Source of the DNA: DASPSM01 sp963800135
Lineage (GTDB): Bacteria; Planctomycetota; Planctomycetia; Planctomycetales; Planctomycetaceae
DNA: 64,000 nucleotides
Direction: 5' to 3'
Assembly (NCBI GenBank): GCA_963800135.1
Contig: CAWCZR010000003.1
Coordinates: forward strand, 930,001-994,000
A model generated the notes under the pieces. The model saw only the letters and a list, made by a program, of their open reading frames with translations. It was not told where the DNA came from and did not search any database. A program made the translations under genes and the position numbers. Shown here in pieces: positions 55,464-64,000 of the stretch (positions within the stretch are counted from its first letter, which is position 1; every line of letters begins with the position of its first letter).

Positions 55464-56928
55464 CACGACCTCCAGAAGCTACTGTTTTGCTCTTTTCCAA
55501 AACAGGTTGAAGCCAATCCCGATCCGTCCGGACGATCCCGTCATAAAGCCGTCGGAACACACCGGGCCGGCTCGTCGGTTCGGGCGCGAGTTGTTCGGGT
55601 CTGCTCCTCACGGCGTCTGCCACGAGGTCGATCGCCACCGCAGCAGATGTTGCGAGAGACGTCGGTTGTCCGCCGGGCGTCGGCAGCGGGGCAGGAATCA
55701 ACGCCGGCTTGTTCGGACCACTCATCACGTCAAAGTTGTCCGTTCGCGAGTAGAGCACCGGGATCCACCAATCGTATGCGCTCCACTGCTGAGATTCATT
55801 TGGGATGAGCTGATCGATCGCACGCCGCGCCGTGCCGACTGCCAGATCGAATGGCTCATTATCTTCCAGGGCCTGCACGAGCTGGGTTGCAAATTCGCGC
55901 GCCGCGATTTGGTCAATCGGCGTTTGAGCACCGACCAAATAGGCGATCGAAGCCTTATCGAAAATTGCGCCCACAACGCTTCTTTCAAACTTGTGCCTGG
56001 TTTCTGCCCAGGCACTTTCGCACGCCAGAATGAGCGCAATCCGCGTCACATTGGTCACAGCGATCGATTCGCCGATAGCCGCACCCGTCCGAGGATCGGG
56101 AACCGGGAGTCCGTTGGTGCCTGGCTGCACAAATAGCAGGACGCCGGTTCCGTCGGACTTTTGAAGCTCGCCATGCCCCAGGAATAGAAAACCATTCGTT
56201 CTTGCCGTCCCTCTGATTTGTCGGTCAAAGTCACGCAGGGTTGGAGGGACGACGTCCACGGAATGGATGCGTTTCGTCGCGAAGGGAATCCCAAAAATTT
56301 GCGGATGTCCGAATGGCGAAGGAAAAACACACGTGAATCTGATGTGGGCGAGCGGCTCGTACAGCGAATTGGGCGCACGGTCATTACGAATCAGCGAACC
56401 GATCCTCGAGAGGAACGGCCCGTCCGTTTCACGAAGCAGCTCCCACGGAAGGAAATAAAGCGAGCGCGAAAGCTCCAGCGATACTCGGGGCTGCTCGCCC
56501 TGCTTGCCACGCTCCGCCAAGTACTTTCGCGTTTCGTCAAGGACTGGACCATCAAGGAAGCCAGTAAAGAGCGCTACCCCAACACGGCGGCACATGATTT
56601 CGTGATCGTCAAGCGTGAGAGACGACCGCGGAACCAGGCGTGAGCGTAACGTTCTCAGATCTTTGAAAAAGCCCGCATCGAGGCGAACGTTGCGACGAAC
56701 CGGCCCGATTTTCGCTCCGCTGGGGCGATTATCGACAGTGACTTGCACGTCGATCGCTGCGCCGAGATCGCTTCCGTCGTCTGGCGCACCAGTTGCCGCC
56801 GCTGTGTCTGCAGTGCTCCCGGCGCCCTTGGATGCGGCGGCATTCGCGGCCGGGTGCGTGCGATCGATTATCACCGACTCGCCATCGGCCGGCAAATGTT
56901 CGATGCGGATTCTCAAGATCGGAATCAT
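55456..56928 (-). CDS. CHAT-domain (caspase-like) cysteine peptidase
   Basis: 490 residues. The CHAT fold is marked by FLFLGHGELQ (catalytic His252), ALILACESAWA (catalytic Cys303) and the downstream IAYLVGAQTPIDQIAAREF and FDLAVGTARRAI blocks. The N-terminal 250 residues begin MIPILRIRIEHLPADGESV and contain a low-complexity Ala/Gly linker and an unassigned domain (VSLELSRSLYFLPWELLRE). A C-terminal tail carries Pro-rich and charged segments. CHAT proteases are activated parts of TPR-CHAT and of several bacterial conflict systems. ATG 56928 has GGAAG at 10 bases. It overlaps the ATPase gene by 8 bases. Confidence 0.87.
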   Translation of the reverse strand: MIPILRIRIEHLPADGESVIIDRTHPAANAAASKGAGSTADTAAATGAPDDGSDLGAAIDVQVTVDNRPSGAKIGPVRRNVRLDAGFFKDLRTLRSRLVPRSSLTLDDHEIMCRRVGVALFTGFLDGPVLDETRKYLAERGKQGEQPRVSLELSRSLYFLPWELLRETDGPFLSRIGSLIRNDRAPNSLYEPLAHIRFTCVFPSPFGHPQIFGIPFATKRIHSVDVVPPTLRDFDRQIRGTARTNGFLFLGHGELQKSDGTGVLLFVQPGTNGLPVPDPRTGAAIGESIAVTNVTRIALILACESAWAETRHKFERSVVGAIFDKASIAYLVGAQTPIDQIAAREFATQLVQALEDNEPFDLAVGTARRAIDQLIPNESQQWSAYDWWIPVLYSRTDNFDVMSGPNKPALIPAPLPTPGGQPTSLATSAAVAIDLVADAVRSRPEQLAPEPTSRPGVFRRLYDGIVRTDRDWLQPVLEKSKTVASGGRDG

Positions 56929-57107
56929 TCTCGTCGCTTCCGTTCGTCACCTCGCCAATTCGACGCTGGCGGCCGGCTCGCGCGGAACAAGAGCGGGTCG
57001 CACAACTTCGCGCTTCAACTCTCGCGATTGCCCGACAGCCGCCTAAGCGGGCCAGGTGGACCGGAGAATGTCCTGCGTCCCGGACAATCTCGAAAATCAG
57101 CTCAGCG

Positions 57108-57530
57108 TCAGGCCGGAGTGGGCGGATAGCTGCACCACACATTGAGGCCGATTTTGATCAGGAAAACGCTGACATAAATCACGACCGTGCCGATGCAAAA
57201 TGTCGGTCCCGCGACCGCGGTTACGATCGGCGCGATAACCGTCGCCACGGCCGTAACACCATCGCTTGTCAAACCGGCACTTAACAGCTTTTGATACTTT
57301 TCGTTGACGGCGTGCTTTGTGTCGTCGCAGATTTCCTTGTGGACGGCGGTCTTGACGCGCGTGATCAGCTGAGGCAACCAGTCAAAAGCTCCCAGATCGT
57401 TGGCCGCCTTGGAAGCGGCCCCTTGAAGTGCCAGTTGGAGCCGGTAGTTGATGTTATCCGGCGACTCATTAAGGATCCCGTTGTCAATAATCTCTTTGAG
57501 TGAATCGTGATAGTCGTTTGGCAGACTCAT
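57108..57530 (-). CDS. Small membrane protein, first gene of the CHAT unit
   Basis: 140 residues from ATG 57530 (MSLPNDYHDSLKEIIDNGIL). The N-terminal half is helical and charged (NINYRLQLALQGAASKAANDLGAFDWL, LITRVKTAVHKEICDDT); the C-terminal half has one long or two short membrane helices (GVTAVATVIAPIVTAVAGP, FCIGTVVIYVSVFLIKIGLNVW). I recognise no family. A polypeptide with a soluble helical head and a hydrophobic end is what one expects of a membrane effector or its adaptor. It is 179 bp upstream of the CHAT gene, same strand. A much longer start is possible but the added residues look non-coding. Confidence 0.65.
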   Translation of the reverse strand: MSLPNDYHDSLKEIIDNGILNESPDNINYRLQLALQGAASKAANDLGAFDWLPQLITRVKTAVHKEICDDTKHAVNEKYQKLLSAGLTSDGVTAVATVIAPIVTAVAGPTFCIGTVVIYVSVFLIKIGLNVWCSYPPTPA

Positions 57531-57941
57531 AGAACAATCCCATCCATTACAAAAAGACACTGGCGCAAAACAAGGTTTGTCGGATTCCGGCGATCCAACG
57601 CGAGCTGCGTCCGCGGTAAGTAGTAGGCCGCCTTCTACCTGTGTATCGCGGCGGCTCCAAGCATGGCACTCTATGTACCGGACTCGATTCTGCAAATCAA
57701 TAAAAAACCGAAATGCACTCGAGATGGCCGAGGGCTGCCCGCGCAAGTTGCAGCTCGATGCCGGCCGGAATTTCCGCCGCTTTTGCGCCCGACAATTTGC
57801 GTAGGGACGCTGATCCAATGCGTTTCATTCCGTCATTTTAAGATGCACTCGGCGAGGGCACATTTCAGCGTCCGAGCTTGACCGTCTGTGGCAACCGTCC
57901 ATGTACATGAGGCCGGGCAATCGAGTATGGACAGCGACGAG

Positions 57942-58205
57942 CTAAGCCCGGGATGTTTCAGCAAAGGAACGTTTTCTCAGACAAACGTCACTCGCGTCAT
58001 GCTGTTCGGGGAGCAAATGTTTCGTCCTGGGGTCCCGACCAAGGCGACCGGTGGTCTGGCCTTTGAGCTGCATCAGGAACGAGGCGAGCATTTTGCCGAG
58101 TGCTCCAATGCTCGCTTGCTGCTTCGCGTCTGCAAGTGACCCGTCCGGTGGAAACGCCTCGCGTGTTTTCGGGACACCGGCTGCCTTTCGGCGAAGGAGT
58201 TTCAT
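57942..58205 (-). CDS. Doubtful small open frame
   Basis: 87 residues, MKLLRRKAAGVPKTREAFPP...KRSFAETSRA, preceded by GGACAGGAC. Basic and soluble, no recognised domain. Listed because the start context is fair and the CHAT unit lies just downstream; it may equally be a chance frame. Confidence 0.25.
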   Translation of the reverse strand: MKLLRRKAAGVPKTREAFPPDGSLADAKQQASIGALGKMLASFLMQLKGQTTGRLGRDPRTKHLLPEQHDASDVCLRKRSFAETSRA

Positions 58206-59344
58206 GTCCTGTCCCAGGCACTGACAGGGTGTCAGGACGGTCTTCCAAAAGTACGTTGCTTTGATCGAGCCAGTGCAATTTGCGCCGCGCTGACCAAAAA
58301 CTGATCTTGGATGAATCGGTCTTTTGTGGCTGAATAGGGATAGGCGACTGGCGGCTCAGCGATGTCGCTGCGCGCCGGGGGGAGCCGAGTGATCGAAGGT
58401 CCGTCCGGTCGTCTCCGCCAGGGGAAAGAGCCCTGCCGATGACGAAAGTTTTATCCCCGTGCGCGGAAATCGGGCGCGGGATTGAGCGGGGACGGGACAC
58501 ACGTTGGGACGGGATTGAATTGTCCGAGCCCCCCGTGTGAACGGGGGAGATAATCGAGAGTCCCGGATTCGGTGCACCCCCACCGGAGCACGGGACGGGA
58601 CAGAAAGATTGGGACGGGATTGATTGGGACGGCACGCGCACGGGTCGGGACAGCGAGATTGGGTCGGGACAGCGAGGGTGGGACGGGACATGACGGTCTC
58701 CCGCGGCAGAACGGATCGGTCAATCCTTTGCCGGTGGTGGGGATCCGTTTCACTAAGGGGGGGACAAGGATCCCCAGCAGTCTCGGCAGCCCGAGCCCAG
58801 CTCGAAAATCCGGTCCGGACACGTTCGATGACGGGACGGGACACGTTGTTTCATCGGGATTTTGCCTCGAAATGTGGGCCGCGGCTCCGTAGGGCGAGCT
58901 GCCAGCTTGCCCCCGCTTCGTTGCCGGTGAAAGGATCCCCGGCGGGAACGAAAGAAGGATCCCCGCCGGTGATGGGGATCCGTCTTCACATAAAGGGAAA
59001 AAAGGATCCCCGGCAGCCGGGACGGGACTCGGGATCGGGACGGGACACGTTGTTTCATCGAGAAATGCCCGAAGAAATTGGCCGTCGCCCTTGAGCCCAC
59101 CAGCGTTCTCGGCGCAATGAGCCAAACGCTCCCCCTCACCCCGACTCGACTGTCTTCGACCCTGAGGCTCGGCTCGACTGAGCTCGCGACTCGACTGAGC
59201 TCGTCGAAATCCGAAGTCAGACCCGAAGGGAGCTCGTCGCAGGCCGGCCCCTCTCCCGCCTTGCCGGCGTCCGCCGCTCCGGCGGTAAGTGCCGGCGCGG
59301 ACTGAATACGGGGAAAGGGGAGAAGGCGAATCAAGATCGAAGAC

Positions 59345-59421
59345 CACTGGCGGGCAAGCCGGGCAAGCCGACAGTGCCACCCGGTTCACACCCACTGGCG
59401 GGCGAGCCGCCAGTGCCACCC
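59345..59421. repeat. Two family D repeat units
   Basis: CACTGGCGGGCAAGCCGGGC...CAGTGCCACCC (59345-59382) and CACTGGCGGGCGAGCCGCCAG with TGCCACCC (59393-59421). Each has inverted ends CTGGCGG / CCGCCAG (first copy degenerate). They lie immediately downstream of the YHYH gene. Confidence 0.75.
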
Positions 59422-59431
59422 GCCGCGGGAT

Positions 59432-61093
59432 CTAGCGTGCCATCGAATCCCGGTCTGGCCGCACCGGATCCAGGGGCATTGCCCCTGGGGGCCCGCGTCT
59501 GGGACGCGGTGGGCGGTTGCGGACGTTCGCCACGCCCCAGTAGCCGCCGATGAGGTGGGGGAATTTGCCGGGCGTCACGTGGTAGTGCCAGCCGCGGGCG
59601 TCGTCGTGGTGGACGTTGAAGGCGTTGAGCGGATTCTTGGTTGAATCCTTGGCCAGCTCGCCGGCCGCCTCGTAGGGGCCGTAGATCGGAAAACCGTCAA
59701 ATGCGAAGCCGATCAGTGGCGAGTGGGCCGTGCCGTCGTCGGTCCAGGGCGATTTCACGCAGACCGGGTACTTGTGATAGTGGTACTCGAAGCCGGGGCT
59801 GGGGTGGCCGCAGCACCGGTCGAGCCGCCAGATCGCTTCCACCGAGTCGGCGTCGAACGGGTTGAAGAAGATCACGCCGTTCGTGGCGACGCCGATCGGC
59901 CCGCCGGGGAGGGCCCGGTTTTCGTTGTGCGGGTCGATGGCGACGTGGTTCGGATTGACCTGCGGCTCCAGCGGAATTCGCCAGACCTGCCGCTGCTCCT
60001 GGATGTAGTTGGGATTGCCGTCGAGCGCCCGCCAGCGATCGGGAAAGACGGCCGTCGGATGGTTCGGCAAGTTGTGCGACCGCACGATCAGTTCGGTCTT
60101 GGTGAACTCGAGCGTAACGTTGTCCGGCACCGGGCGGTCCTTGGTGACGAGCTTGCCTTCCAGGTCGAGCCAGCCCTTCCGCAGCCAGGCCTGCATGTTG
60201 TCGGCAAACGGCGCCTCGAAACGATCGGTGCGGTAATAGAGCCGATCTGCATTGGAAAAGTCGAAATGGGTCGGCGCTGCGGCTGACCGGCTGTGGGTCG
60301 TGTGCTCGCCGTCGGCACCGCGCGGATCGTAGAACCAGCGGCCGCCCAGCGGAATCAGCGAGTCGGCCGTCGGCTCGGGGAGCTGCGACTCGCACTTAGC
60401 CTTCAAGTCGTTCTTGATTTTGATGCGGGCGACGTAATCGTCCGGATCGGGAATGCGGACCAGCTCGAATTCGTTGATCCAGAACTCAGCCTGCTTCGAC
60501 TTGCCGCTGCCGTGCCCGAAGCCGGCGGTCAGCTCGAGCGTGTCGACCTCGGGGAACGGCGTGCGAAAGACCAGCTCGTAGCTTTGCCAGGCTCCCACGC
60601 CGAGCCGGGCGTTCGTTTGCGGATCGCGAAAGTCTTCACGCTCCTTCTCGACCTGGGGATAAATCCACTTCTTGATCGAGTCGAGCGAGTTGGTGCCGCC
60701 GTCGCGAAAGAATTCGACCTTGAGATACAGATCGTCGCGCTGGACGTGAAAGCCGTCCTGCGCCAGGCCACGAATGCGAAAGCGGTACCAGCGGCCGCCG
60801 GTGGCCGAGATATTCTTGACCGTCTCCCGCACCGAGGCGGAGCGCAGATGCCCTTTCGCGCCGTCCGCGCTCGAGACGAACCGCACGCCGCGTCCGGCCT
60901 GCTCGGAGTGCGCGTCGGGGAAGGCGCCGTAGACCGCGTCGCCTTCGACGGTGAAGCTCTTGGGTGCCGAGCCTTTCTCGTCGAATCGCGGATGAGCGTT
61001 GATTGCCCGGTCGTGCATCGGTGCCGCCAGGGCAGATGGCAGCACGATGCACGCCGCGGCAATCAACGACAAAGAGAACGCCCGCACGATCAC
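59432..61093 (-). CDS. Secreted YHYH-domain protein
   Basis: 553 residues from GTG 61093 (GGAG 7 bases upstream). Signal peptide (AFSLSLIAAACIVLPSALAAP). The C-terminal YHYH domain shows FEYHYHKYPVC, IGFAFDGFPIYGP and GWHYHVTPGKFPHLIGGYWG; these His clusters are thought to bind metal. The N-terminal half is a beta-rich domain (RWYRFRIRGLAQDGFHVQRDDLYLKVEFF, AFWINEFELV-like strands), resembling a carbohydrate-binding-like jelly roll. Relatives in planctomycetes are not characterised. Reads away from the EF-hand gene (57 bp gap). Confidence 0.85.
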   Translation of the reverse strand: MIVRAFSLSLIAAACIVLPSALAAPMHDRAINAHPRFDEKGSAPKSFTVEGDAVYGAFPDAHSEQAGRGVRFVSSADGAKGHLRSASVRETVKNISATGGRWYRFRIRGLAQDGFHVQRDDLYLKVEFFRDGGTNSLDSIKKWIYPQVEKEREDFRDPQTNARLGVGAWQSYELVFRTPFPEVDTLELTAGFGHGSGKSKQAEFWINEFELVRIPDPDDYVARIKIKNDLKAKCESQLPEPTADSLIPLGGRWFYDPRGADGEHTTHSRSAAAPTHFDFSNADRLYYRTDRFEAPFADNMQAWLRKGWLDLEGKLVTKDRPVPDNVTLEFTKTELIVRSHNLPNHPTAVFPDRWRALDGNPNYIQEQRQVWRIPLEPQVNPNHVAIDPHNENRALPGGPIGVATNGVIFFNPFDADSVEAIWRLDRCCGHPSPGFEYHYHKYPVCVKSPWTDDGTAHSPLIGFAFDGFPIYGPYEAAGELAKDSTKNPLNAFNVHHDDARGWHYHVTPGKFPHLIGGYWGVANVRNRPPRPRRGPPGAMPLDPVRPDRDSMAR

Positions 61094-61150
61094 CTTTTCA
61101 CTCCGGAAGTCAGTTCCCACAACAGCGCCGGACTTACTCGCCGGTCGATG

Positions 61151-61984
61151 TTACTCCGGTGCCGGACGGTCGGGCCGTTGCGGACGATTCGAGTCGCCGT
61201 CCTGCGGTCCGCCACCCGGGCCGCCATCGCCGCCCGGCCCACCTGGACGACCGCCGGGGCCGCCTGGGCCACCGGGCCCGCCACGACCGCTGCGCCCGTC
61301 CCGAGCGTTGCGCGGCGCGTGCCGGATAAAGTCCTTCGCGAACTTGGTCAACTCGGCGCGACTGAGCTTGCCATCGCCGTCAGCATCGAACGTCATCGCA
61401 TGCGCGACCATTCCCTCAACGGACGGCTGTCCGCCTTGCCGACCACCGCGACCGCGGCGTCCGGAACCCTGTCCGCCATTACCCGGGCCGCCACCACCCG
61501 GTCCTCCTGGCCCACCCGCGCCGTCCGGCCCGCCGGGACCGGCATCGCCAGGTCCGCCTGGTCCGCCGCCACCCGGGCCGCCGCGATCTTCTGCTGGCCC
61601 GGGACCATCAGGTGGTCCGCCCGGTCCGCCTTCGGCCTGGGGACCACGCCCGAACTGTCCGCCGTGGCGTCCGCCGCCCGGTCCGCCCTGGGGATGCAAT
61701 TCGTCCTCGGTCAGCTTGCCGTCGCCGTTCTTGTCGAGCTTCTTGAGGGCAGCCGGCGCATTGGCGATCTCTTCGGCCGAGAGTTCGCCGTCATGATTCG
61801 TATCGAGAACTTCCATCAGCGGATTGCGGGGCGGGCCACGTCGGCGGCCTCCTCCCCCCTCATCGGGCGGGCCCTGACGCTCGTTATCGTCACCGCCTCG
61901 CGGCGGGCCCTCCGGCGGCTGCGCGACGACGGCCGCCGCGCCCAAAACACAGAGCACACCGACCAGCCAAAACGTGCGACGCAT
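61151..61984 (-). CDS. Secreted EF-hand protein with Gly-Gly-Pro repeats
   Basis: 277 residues. Signal peptide (FWLVGVLCVLGAAAVVAQ). Three calcium-binding loops: DTNHDGELSAEE, DKNGDGKLTEDE and DADGDGKLSRAE, each with Asp/Asn at positions 1, 3 and 5 and Glu at 12. Between and after them run long Gly-Gly-Pro / Gly-Pro stretches (GGPGGPGGGGPG and similar), which are likely flexible and surface exposed. Probably a calcium-binding extracellular protein; such EF-hand proteins are numerous in planctomycetes. 45 bp from the propeller gene upstream, same strand. Confidence 0.88.
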   Translation of the reverse strand: MRRTFWLVGVLCVLGAAAVVAQPPEGPPRGGDDNERQGPPDEGGGGRRRGPPRNPLMEVLDTNHDGELSAEEIANAPAALKKLDKNGDGKLTEDELHPQGGPGGGRHGGQFGRGPQAEGGPGGPPDGPGPAEDRGGPGGGGPGGPGDAGPGGPDGAGGPGGPGGGGPGNGGQGSGRRGRGGRQGGQPSVEGMVAHAMTFDADGDGKLSRAELTKFAKDFIRHAPRNARDGRSGRGGPGGPGGPGGRPGGPGGDGGPGGGPQDGDSNRPQRPDRPAPE

Positions 61985-62029
61985 GAAGTTTCTCCCAACG
62001 CGTGCGTCCGCGGGGACGTGACACGAAGC

Positions 62030-63367
62030 TCACTTTCCCGCGGCAACGCAATAGAGGGCCAGGTTCGACCGCAAAAACAATTCGTTGTTACTGATTGCCG
62101 GCGTGGCGTTGAAGTCGGTGTCATCGGCGGGAAAACGGTTCTGGGCCACGATCTTGAACTCGGGTTTCGCCGGCAGCACCAGCGTTCCGTCCCAGCGGGT
62201 CACCGCCAGGATTTTGTCGCCGGCAAAAACGGGCGACGCGTAAACGGGTCGTCCGCCCGTCTGCAATCCGGGCACCCGCTGCCGATACTTCACCTCGCCG
62301 GAGTTCGCGTCCACGCACCAGGCGAGCCCCCGGTCGTCGACCCAATAGAGATGACTCTCGTAGAGCAAGGGCGTCGAGACGTAAGAGCTGTTGCGGCTCG
62401 ACCAGACGACGTTCGACGCGGTGACGTCTCCCTTACCCCCCGCGCGGATGGCATAACTTCCCGACGAACGCACGCCGCCAAAGACGTAGACCCGGTCACC
62501 GTCGACGACGGGACTCGGGCAAATGTTGCCAATCAGCTGCGTCTCGACGCGCCAGCGGAGCCTGCCCCGATTCGGATCGAGGCCCCACACCTCGCCGGGC
62601 ACGGCAAGCACCAGGTCGCTCTTGCCCCCCTTGGTGACGAGGGCCGGCGTGTCGTACGCCAGTTCGAGCAGCTTGGCCTCACTCTTCCAGAGTTGCTTGC
62701 CGGTCCGCTTGTCGAACGCGCGGAGCGAATTGCTCTCTTCGGAGGCGTTCACGATCAAGGCGTCGTCGCACAGGATCAGGCTGGCGGCCGAGCCCCAGCG
62801 GCGATCGCTCGACTCTTTACCGACGTGGGCGCTCCACAGCTTCTTCCCCTCGAGATCGAAGGCGAACACCCCCGACTTGCCGAAAAAGACGTAGACGCGC
62901 TCGCCGTCGCTCGTCGGCGTGTTGCTCGCGTAGCCGTGCTCGGTGAGGTAGCCGTTGAAGTCGTCCTCGGGCGAACCGCCGTCGATCGTGCGGGTCCACT
63001 GGATTTGCCCCGTCTGGCGATCGACACAGACCAGGTGCCGCCGCAACCCGTCGATGCGGCCTGCTCCGCGATCGCCCGTGCCGTAGCCGGAATAGCAAGT
63101 GACGAAGACGCGCGAACCGACGACGATCGGGCTGGACGACCCGAATCCCGGCAGCTTGGCCTTCCAGCGCAGGTTTTCCGATTCGCTCCAGGTCGTCGGC
63201 AGGTGCGCGTCGCTGATTCCCGAGCCATTGGGGCCGCGAAACCGCAGCCAATCGTCGCCGCGAACCGAGTCAACAACTGCAAACAAGGCGATCAACGCCA
63301 GCGCGGCCCAGCCGGCCAACCCTGCGGCCGCCACCCTCGATCCGCTATGATTAACGGGATTCATCAT
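62030..63367 (-). CDS. Secreted PQQ-like beta-propeller protein
   Basis: 445 residues. Signal anchor (AAGLAGWAALALIALFAVVDSVRG), then DDWLRFRGPNGSGIS, the same opening as the proteins at 5864 and 31459. Blades include SSPIVVGSRVFVTCYSGYG, TPTSDGERVYVFFGKSGVFAFDLEGKK, DTPALVTKGGKSDLVLAV and STPLLYESHLYWVDDRG. Close to the EF-hand gene (45 bp) and the YHYH gene on the same strand, so the three may form one transcript of secreted proteins. Enzymatic activity not inferable. Confidence 0.86.
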   Translation of the reverse strand: MMNPVNHSGSRVAAAGLAGWAALALIALFAVVDSVRGDDWLRFRGPNGSGISDAHLPTTWSESENLRWKAKLPGFGSSSPIVVGSRVFVTCYSGYGTGDRGAGRIDGLRRHLVCVDRQTGQIQWTRTIDGGSPEDDFNGYLTEHGYASNTPTSDGERVYVFFGKSGVFAFDLEGKKLWSAHVGKESSDRRWGSAASLILCDDALIVNASEESNSLRAFDKRTGKQLWKSEAKLLELAYDTPALVTKGGKSDLVLAVPGEVWGLDPNRGRLRWRVETQLIGNICPSPVVDGDRVYVFGGVRSSGSYAIRAGGKGDVTASNVVWSSRNSSYVSTPLLYESHLYWVDDRGLAWCVDANSGEVKYRQRVPGLQTGGRPVYASPVFAGDKILAVTRWDGTLVLPAKPEFKIVAQNRFPADDTDFNATPAISNNELFLRSNLALYCVAAGK

Positions 63368-63542
63368 TGTCGCAGTCTGTTGTCCGTGGCGATTGGTTCA
63401 AGGGAAGTAACGGAAACCGGTCGACCGCGTCCACGCCCCGCGACGAAGTGTGTGCCGATTCCGGCGAAAAAGGACGCCAGACGTCGCTTTTCGTCAGGCT
63501 GTGGAGAATGGCGGTCGTTTCTCGTTAGAGAACAGGTGAGTG

Positions 63543-64000
63543 ATGACGGGCAGACCCTCGGCGCCGGCTGACGAGCAAGCGCTGGTGCTCCGCCTGCGAG
63601 AGGGCGACCCCGAGGCGTTGGGCGAACTGTTCAGCCTGCATCGAGAGCGGATTTGGCGGATGATCCGTTTCCGCATGGACCGCCGTCTGGCCGCACGAAT
63701 CGACCCCGACGACGTATTGCAGGAATCGTTCCTGGCCGCCCGGTCGCGGATCGACAACTTTCTGGCCGAGCCGCACGGCTCGTTCTTCGTCTGGCTGCGG
63801 CTGATCGCCCTGCAAACGTTATTCGACCAGCACCGCCACCACATCGGGGCCGAGATGCGAAACGCCGGGCGGGACGTGCAACTGGGCGACCGGCCCGACT
63901 CGGCCAACACGTCGCTGTGCCTGGCCGCTCAACTGGCCGGAACGCTCACTTCTCCCAGCGAGGCGGTTGCCGGACTCGAAATGATGCAGCGGCTAGAGCA
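63543..64000 (+). CDS. RNA polymerase ECF-type sigma factor (3' end outside the window)
   Basis: The first 152 residues. Region 2 is complete: EGDPEALGELFSLHRERIWRMIRFRMD, RIDPDDVLQESFLAARSRIDNF and FFVWLRLIALQTLFDQHRHH. This is the same planctomycete-expanded class as the factor at 30385 (DDVLQE versus TDILQE). Region 4 lies beyond the edge. No stop occurs before the window ends. ATG 63543 follows ACAGGTGAG. Divergent from the PQQ-propeller gene; 175 bp gap between them. Confidence 0.88.
   Translation, partial: MTGRPSAPADEQALVLRLREGDPEALGELFSLHRERIWRMIRFRMDRRLAARIDPDDVLQESFLAARSRIDNFLAEPHGSFFVWLRLIALQTLFDQHRHHIGAEMRNAGRDVQLGDRPDSANTSLCLAAQLAGTLTSPSEAVAGLEMMQRLE

Larger units (their letters stand above)
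57531..59431. repeat. 1.9-kb repeat-rich region with no sure gene
   Basis: From 58476 to 58700 the sequence GGGACGGGA and variants (GGGACGGGATTG, GGGACGGGACAC, GGGACAGCGAG) recurs many times with spacings of 15-40 bases. Phrases such as GGGACACGTTGTTTCATCG appear twice (near 58845 and 59042), and AAGGATCCCC(CGG) occurs at least four times. Family C (58892-58912) and two family D units with ends CACTGGCGGGC and GCCAGTGCCACCC (59345-59382, 59393-59421) are also present. An 87-residue open frame on the minus strand at 57942-58205 starts with ATG but has no recognised domain. Confidence 0.7.

Noticed and set aside
58476..58700. CRISPR array
   Set aside because: Repeat units are short, variable in sequence and irregularly spaced, and no cas gene is present.
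60293..63571. Very long open frame on the plus strand (about 1090 codons)
   Set aside because: It lies antisense to the YHYH, EF-hand and PQQ-propeller genes, all with clear domains. Its translation is Arg/Ala/Gly-rich without domains; open antisense frames are expected in high-GC DNA.
1..64000. tRNA or rRNA genes
   Set aside because: The intergenic stretches were read for T-loop and cloverleaf signatures and none was convincing.

Overview
The window looks like chromosomal DNA of a planctomycete, probably Pirellulales-like. GC is high. The gene content is characteristic: a DUF1559 prepilin-like protein, three PQQ-type beta-propeller proteins with the D-W-x-x-(W/F)-R-G-P opening, a divergent sigma-factor/Ser-Thr-kinase pair, a redoxin/cytochrome c/copper-monooxygenase fusion, a YHYH-domain protein, and many secreted proteins of unknown role. 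This assignment is inferred from gene content; no rRNA or tRNA gene is visible.

Layout. 1-12.6 kb: the 3' end of an NRPS gene (carrier plus thioesterase); a membrane-anchored M48 metalloprotease fused to a barnase-type RNase and followed 2 bp later by barstar; a receptor-like Ser/Thr kinase with a LivJ-like sensor; a membrane PQQ-propeller protein; an SGNH-like protein; a Ste24-type protease; and a prolyl oligopeptidase. 13.1-14.0 kb: an intact IS5-type element (927 bp, TA duplication) sitting on the stop codon of a FadL-like porin gene. 15.7-22.0 kb (minus strand): a class I terpene-synthase-like gene, a hybrid histidine kinase, an HD-GYP response regulator and ispH, close enough to be one unit. 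22.7-26.3 kb: ribB, a secreted unknown and a large polytopic membrane protein. 26.4-27.9 kb: a decayed transposase between two inverted arms of a dispersed palindromic repeat.

27.9-46.9 kb: a kinase/sigma-factor pair, a PQQ-propeller protein, a TPR protein, an Sfp-type phosphopantetheinyl transferase (able in principle to activate the NRPS), a methyltransferase, an epimerase, arfB, DinB, a zinc-ribbon protein, a Tat-exported GH51 arabinofuranosidase, a DtxR-type regulator, the DUF1559 protein, an amidohydrolase, and a translationally coupled pair of membrane-linked GTPases. 47.2-53.8 kb: an ABC-F ATPase, a class III CoA-transferase, a PRC-barrel protein and the redoxin/cytochrome/copper-monooxygenase fusion. 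54.0-57.5 kb: a compact three-gene unit of lower apparent GC (small membrane protein, CHAT protease, ParA/MinD-like ATPase with C-terminal membrane helices), the best candidate for an undescribed conflict or signalling system. 57.5-59.4 kb: repeat-rich noncoding DNA. 59.4-64.0 kb: YHYH, EF-hand and PQQ-propeller secreted proteins and the start of an ECF sigma factor.

Nine otherwise intact conserved genes are each broken by one single-base frame change, usually beside a short G/C or A run. The simplest reading is indel error in the assembly, so these genes are annotated as full length with the position of the frame change stated. Lengths given for them assume the frame is repaired.
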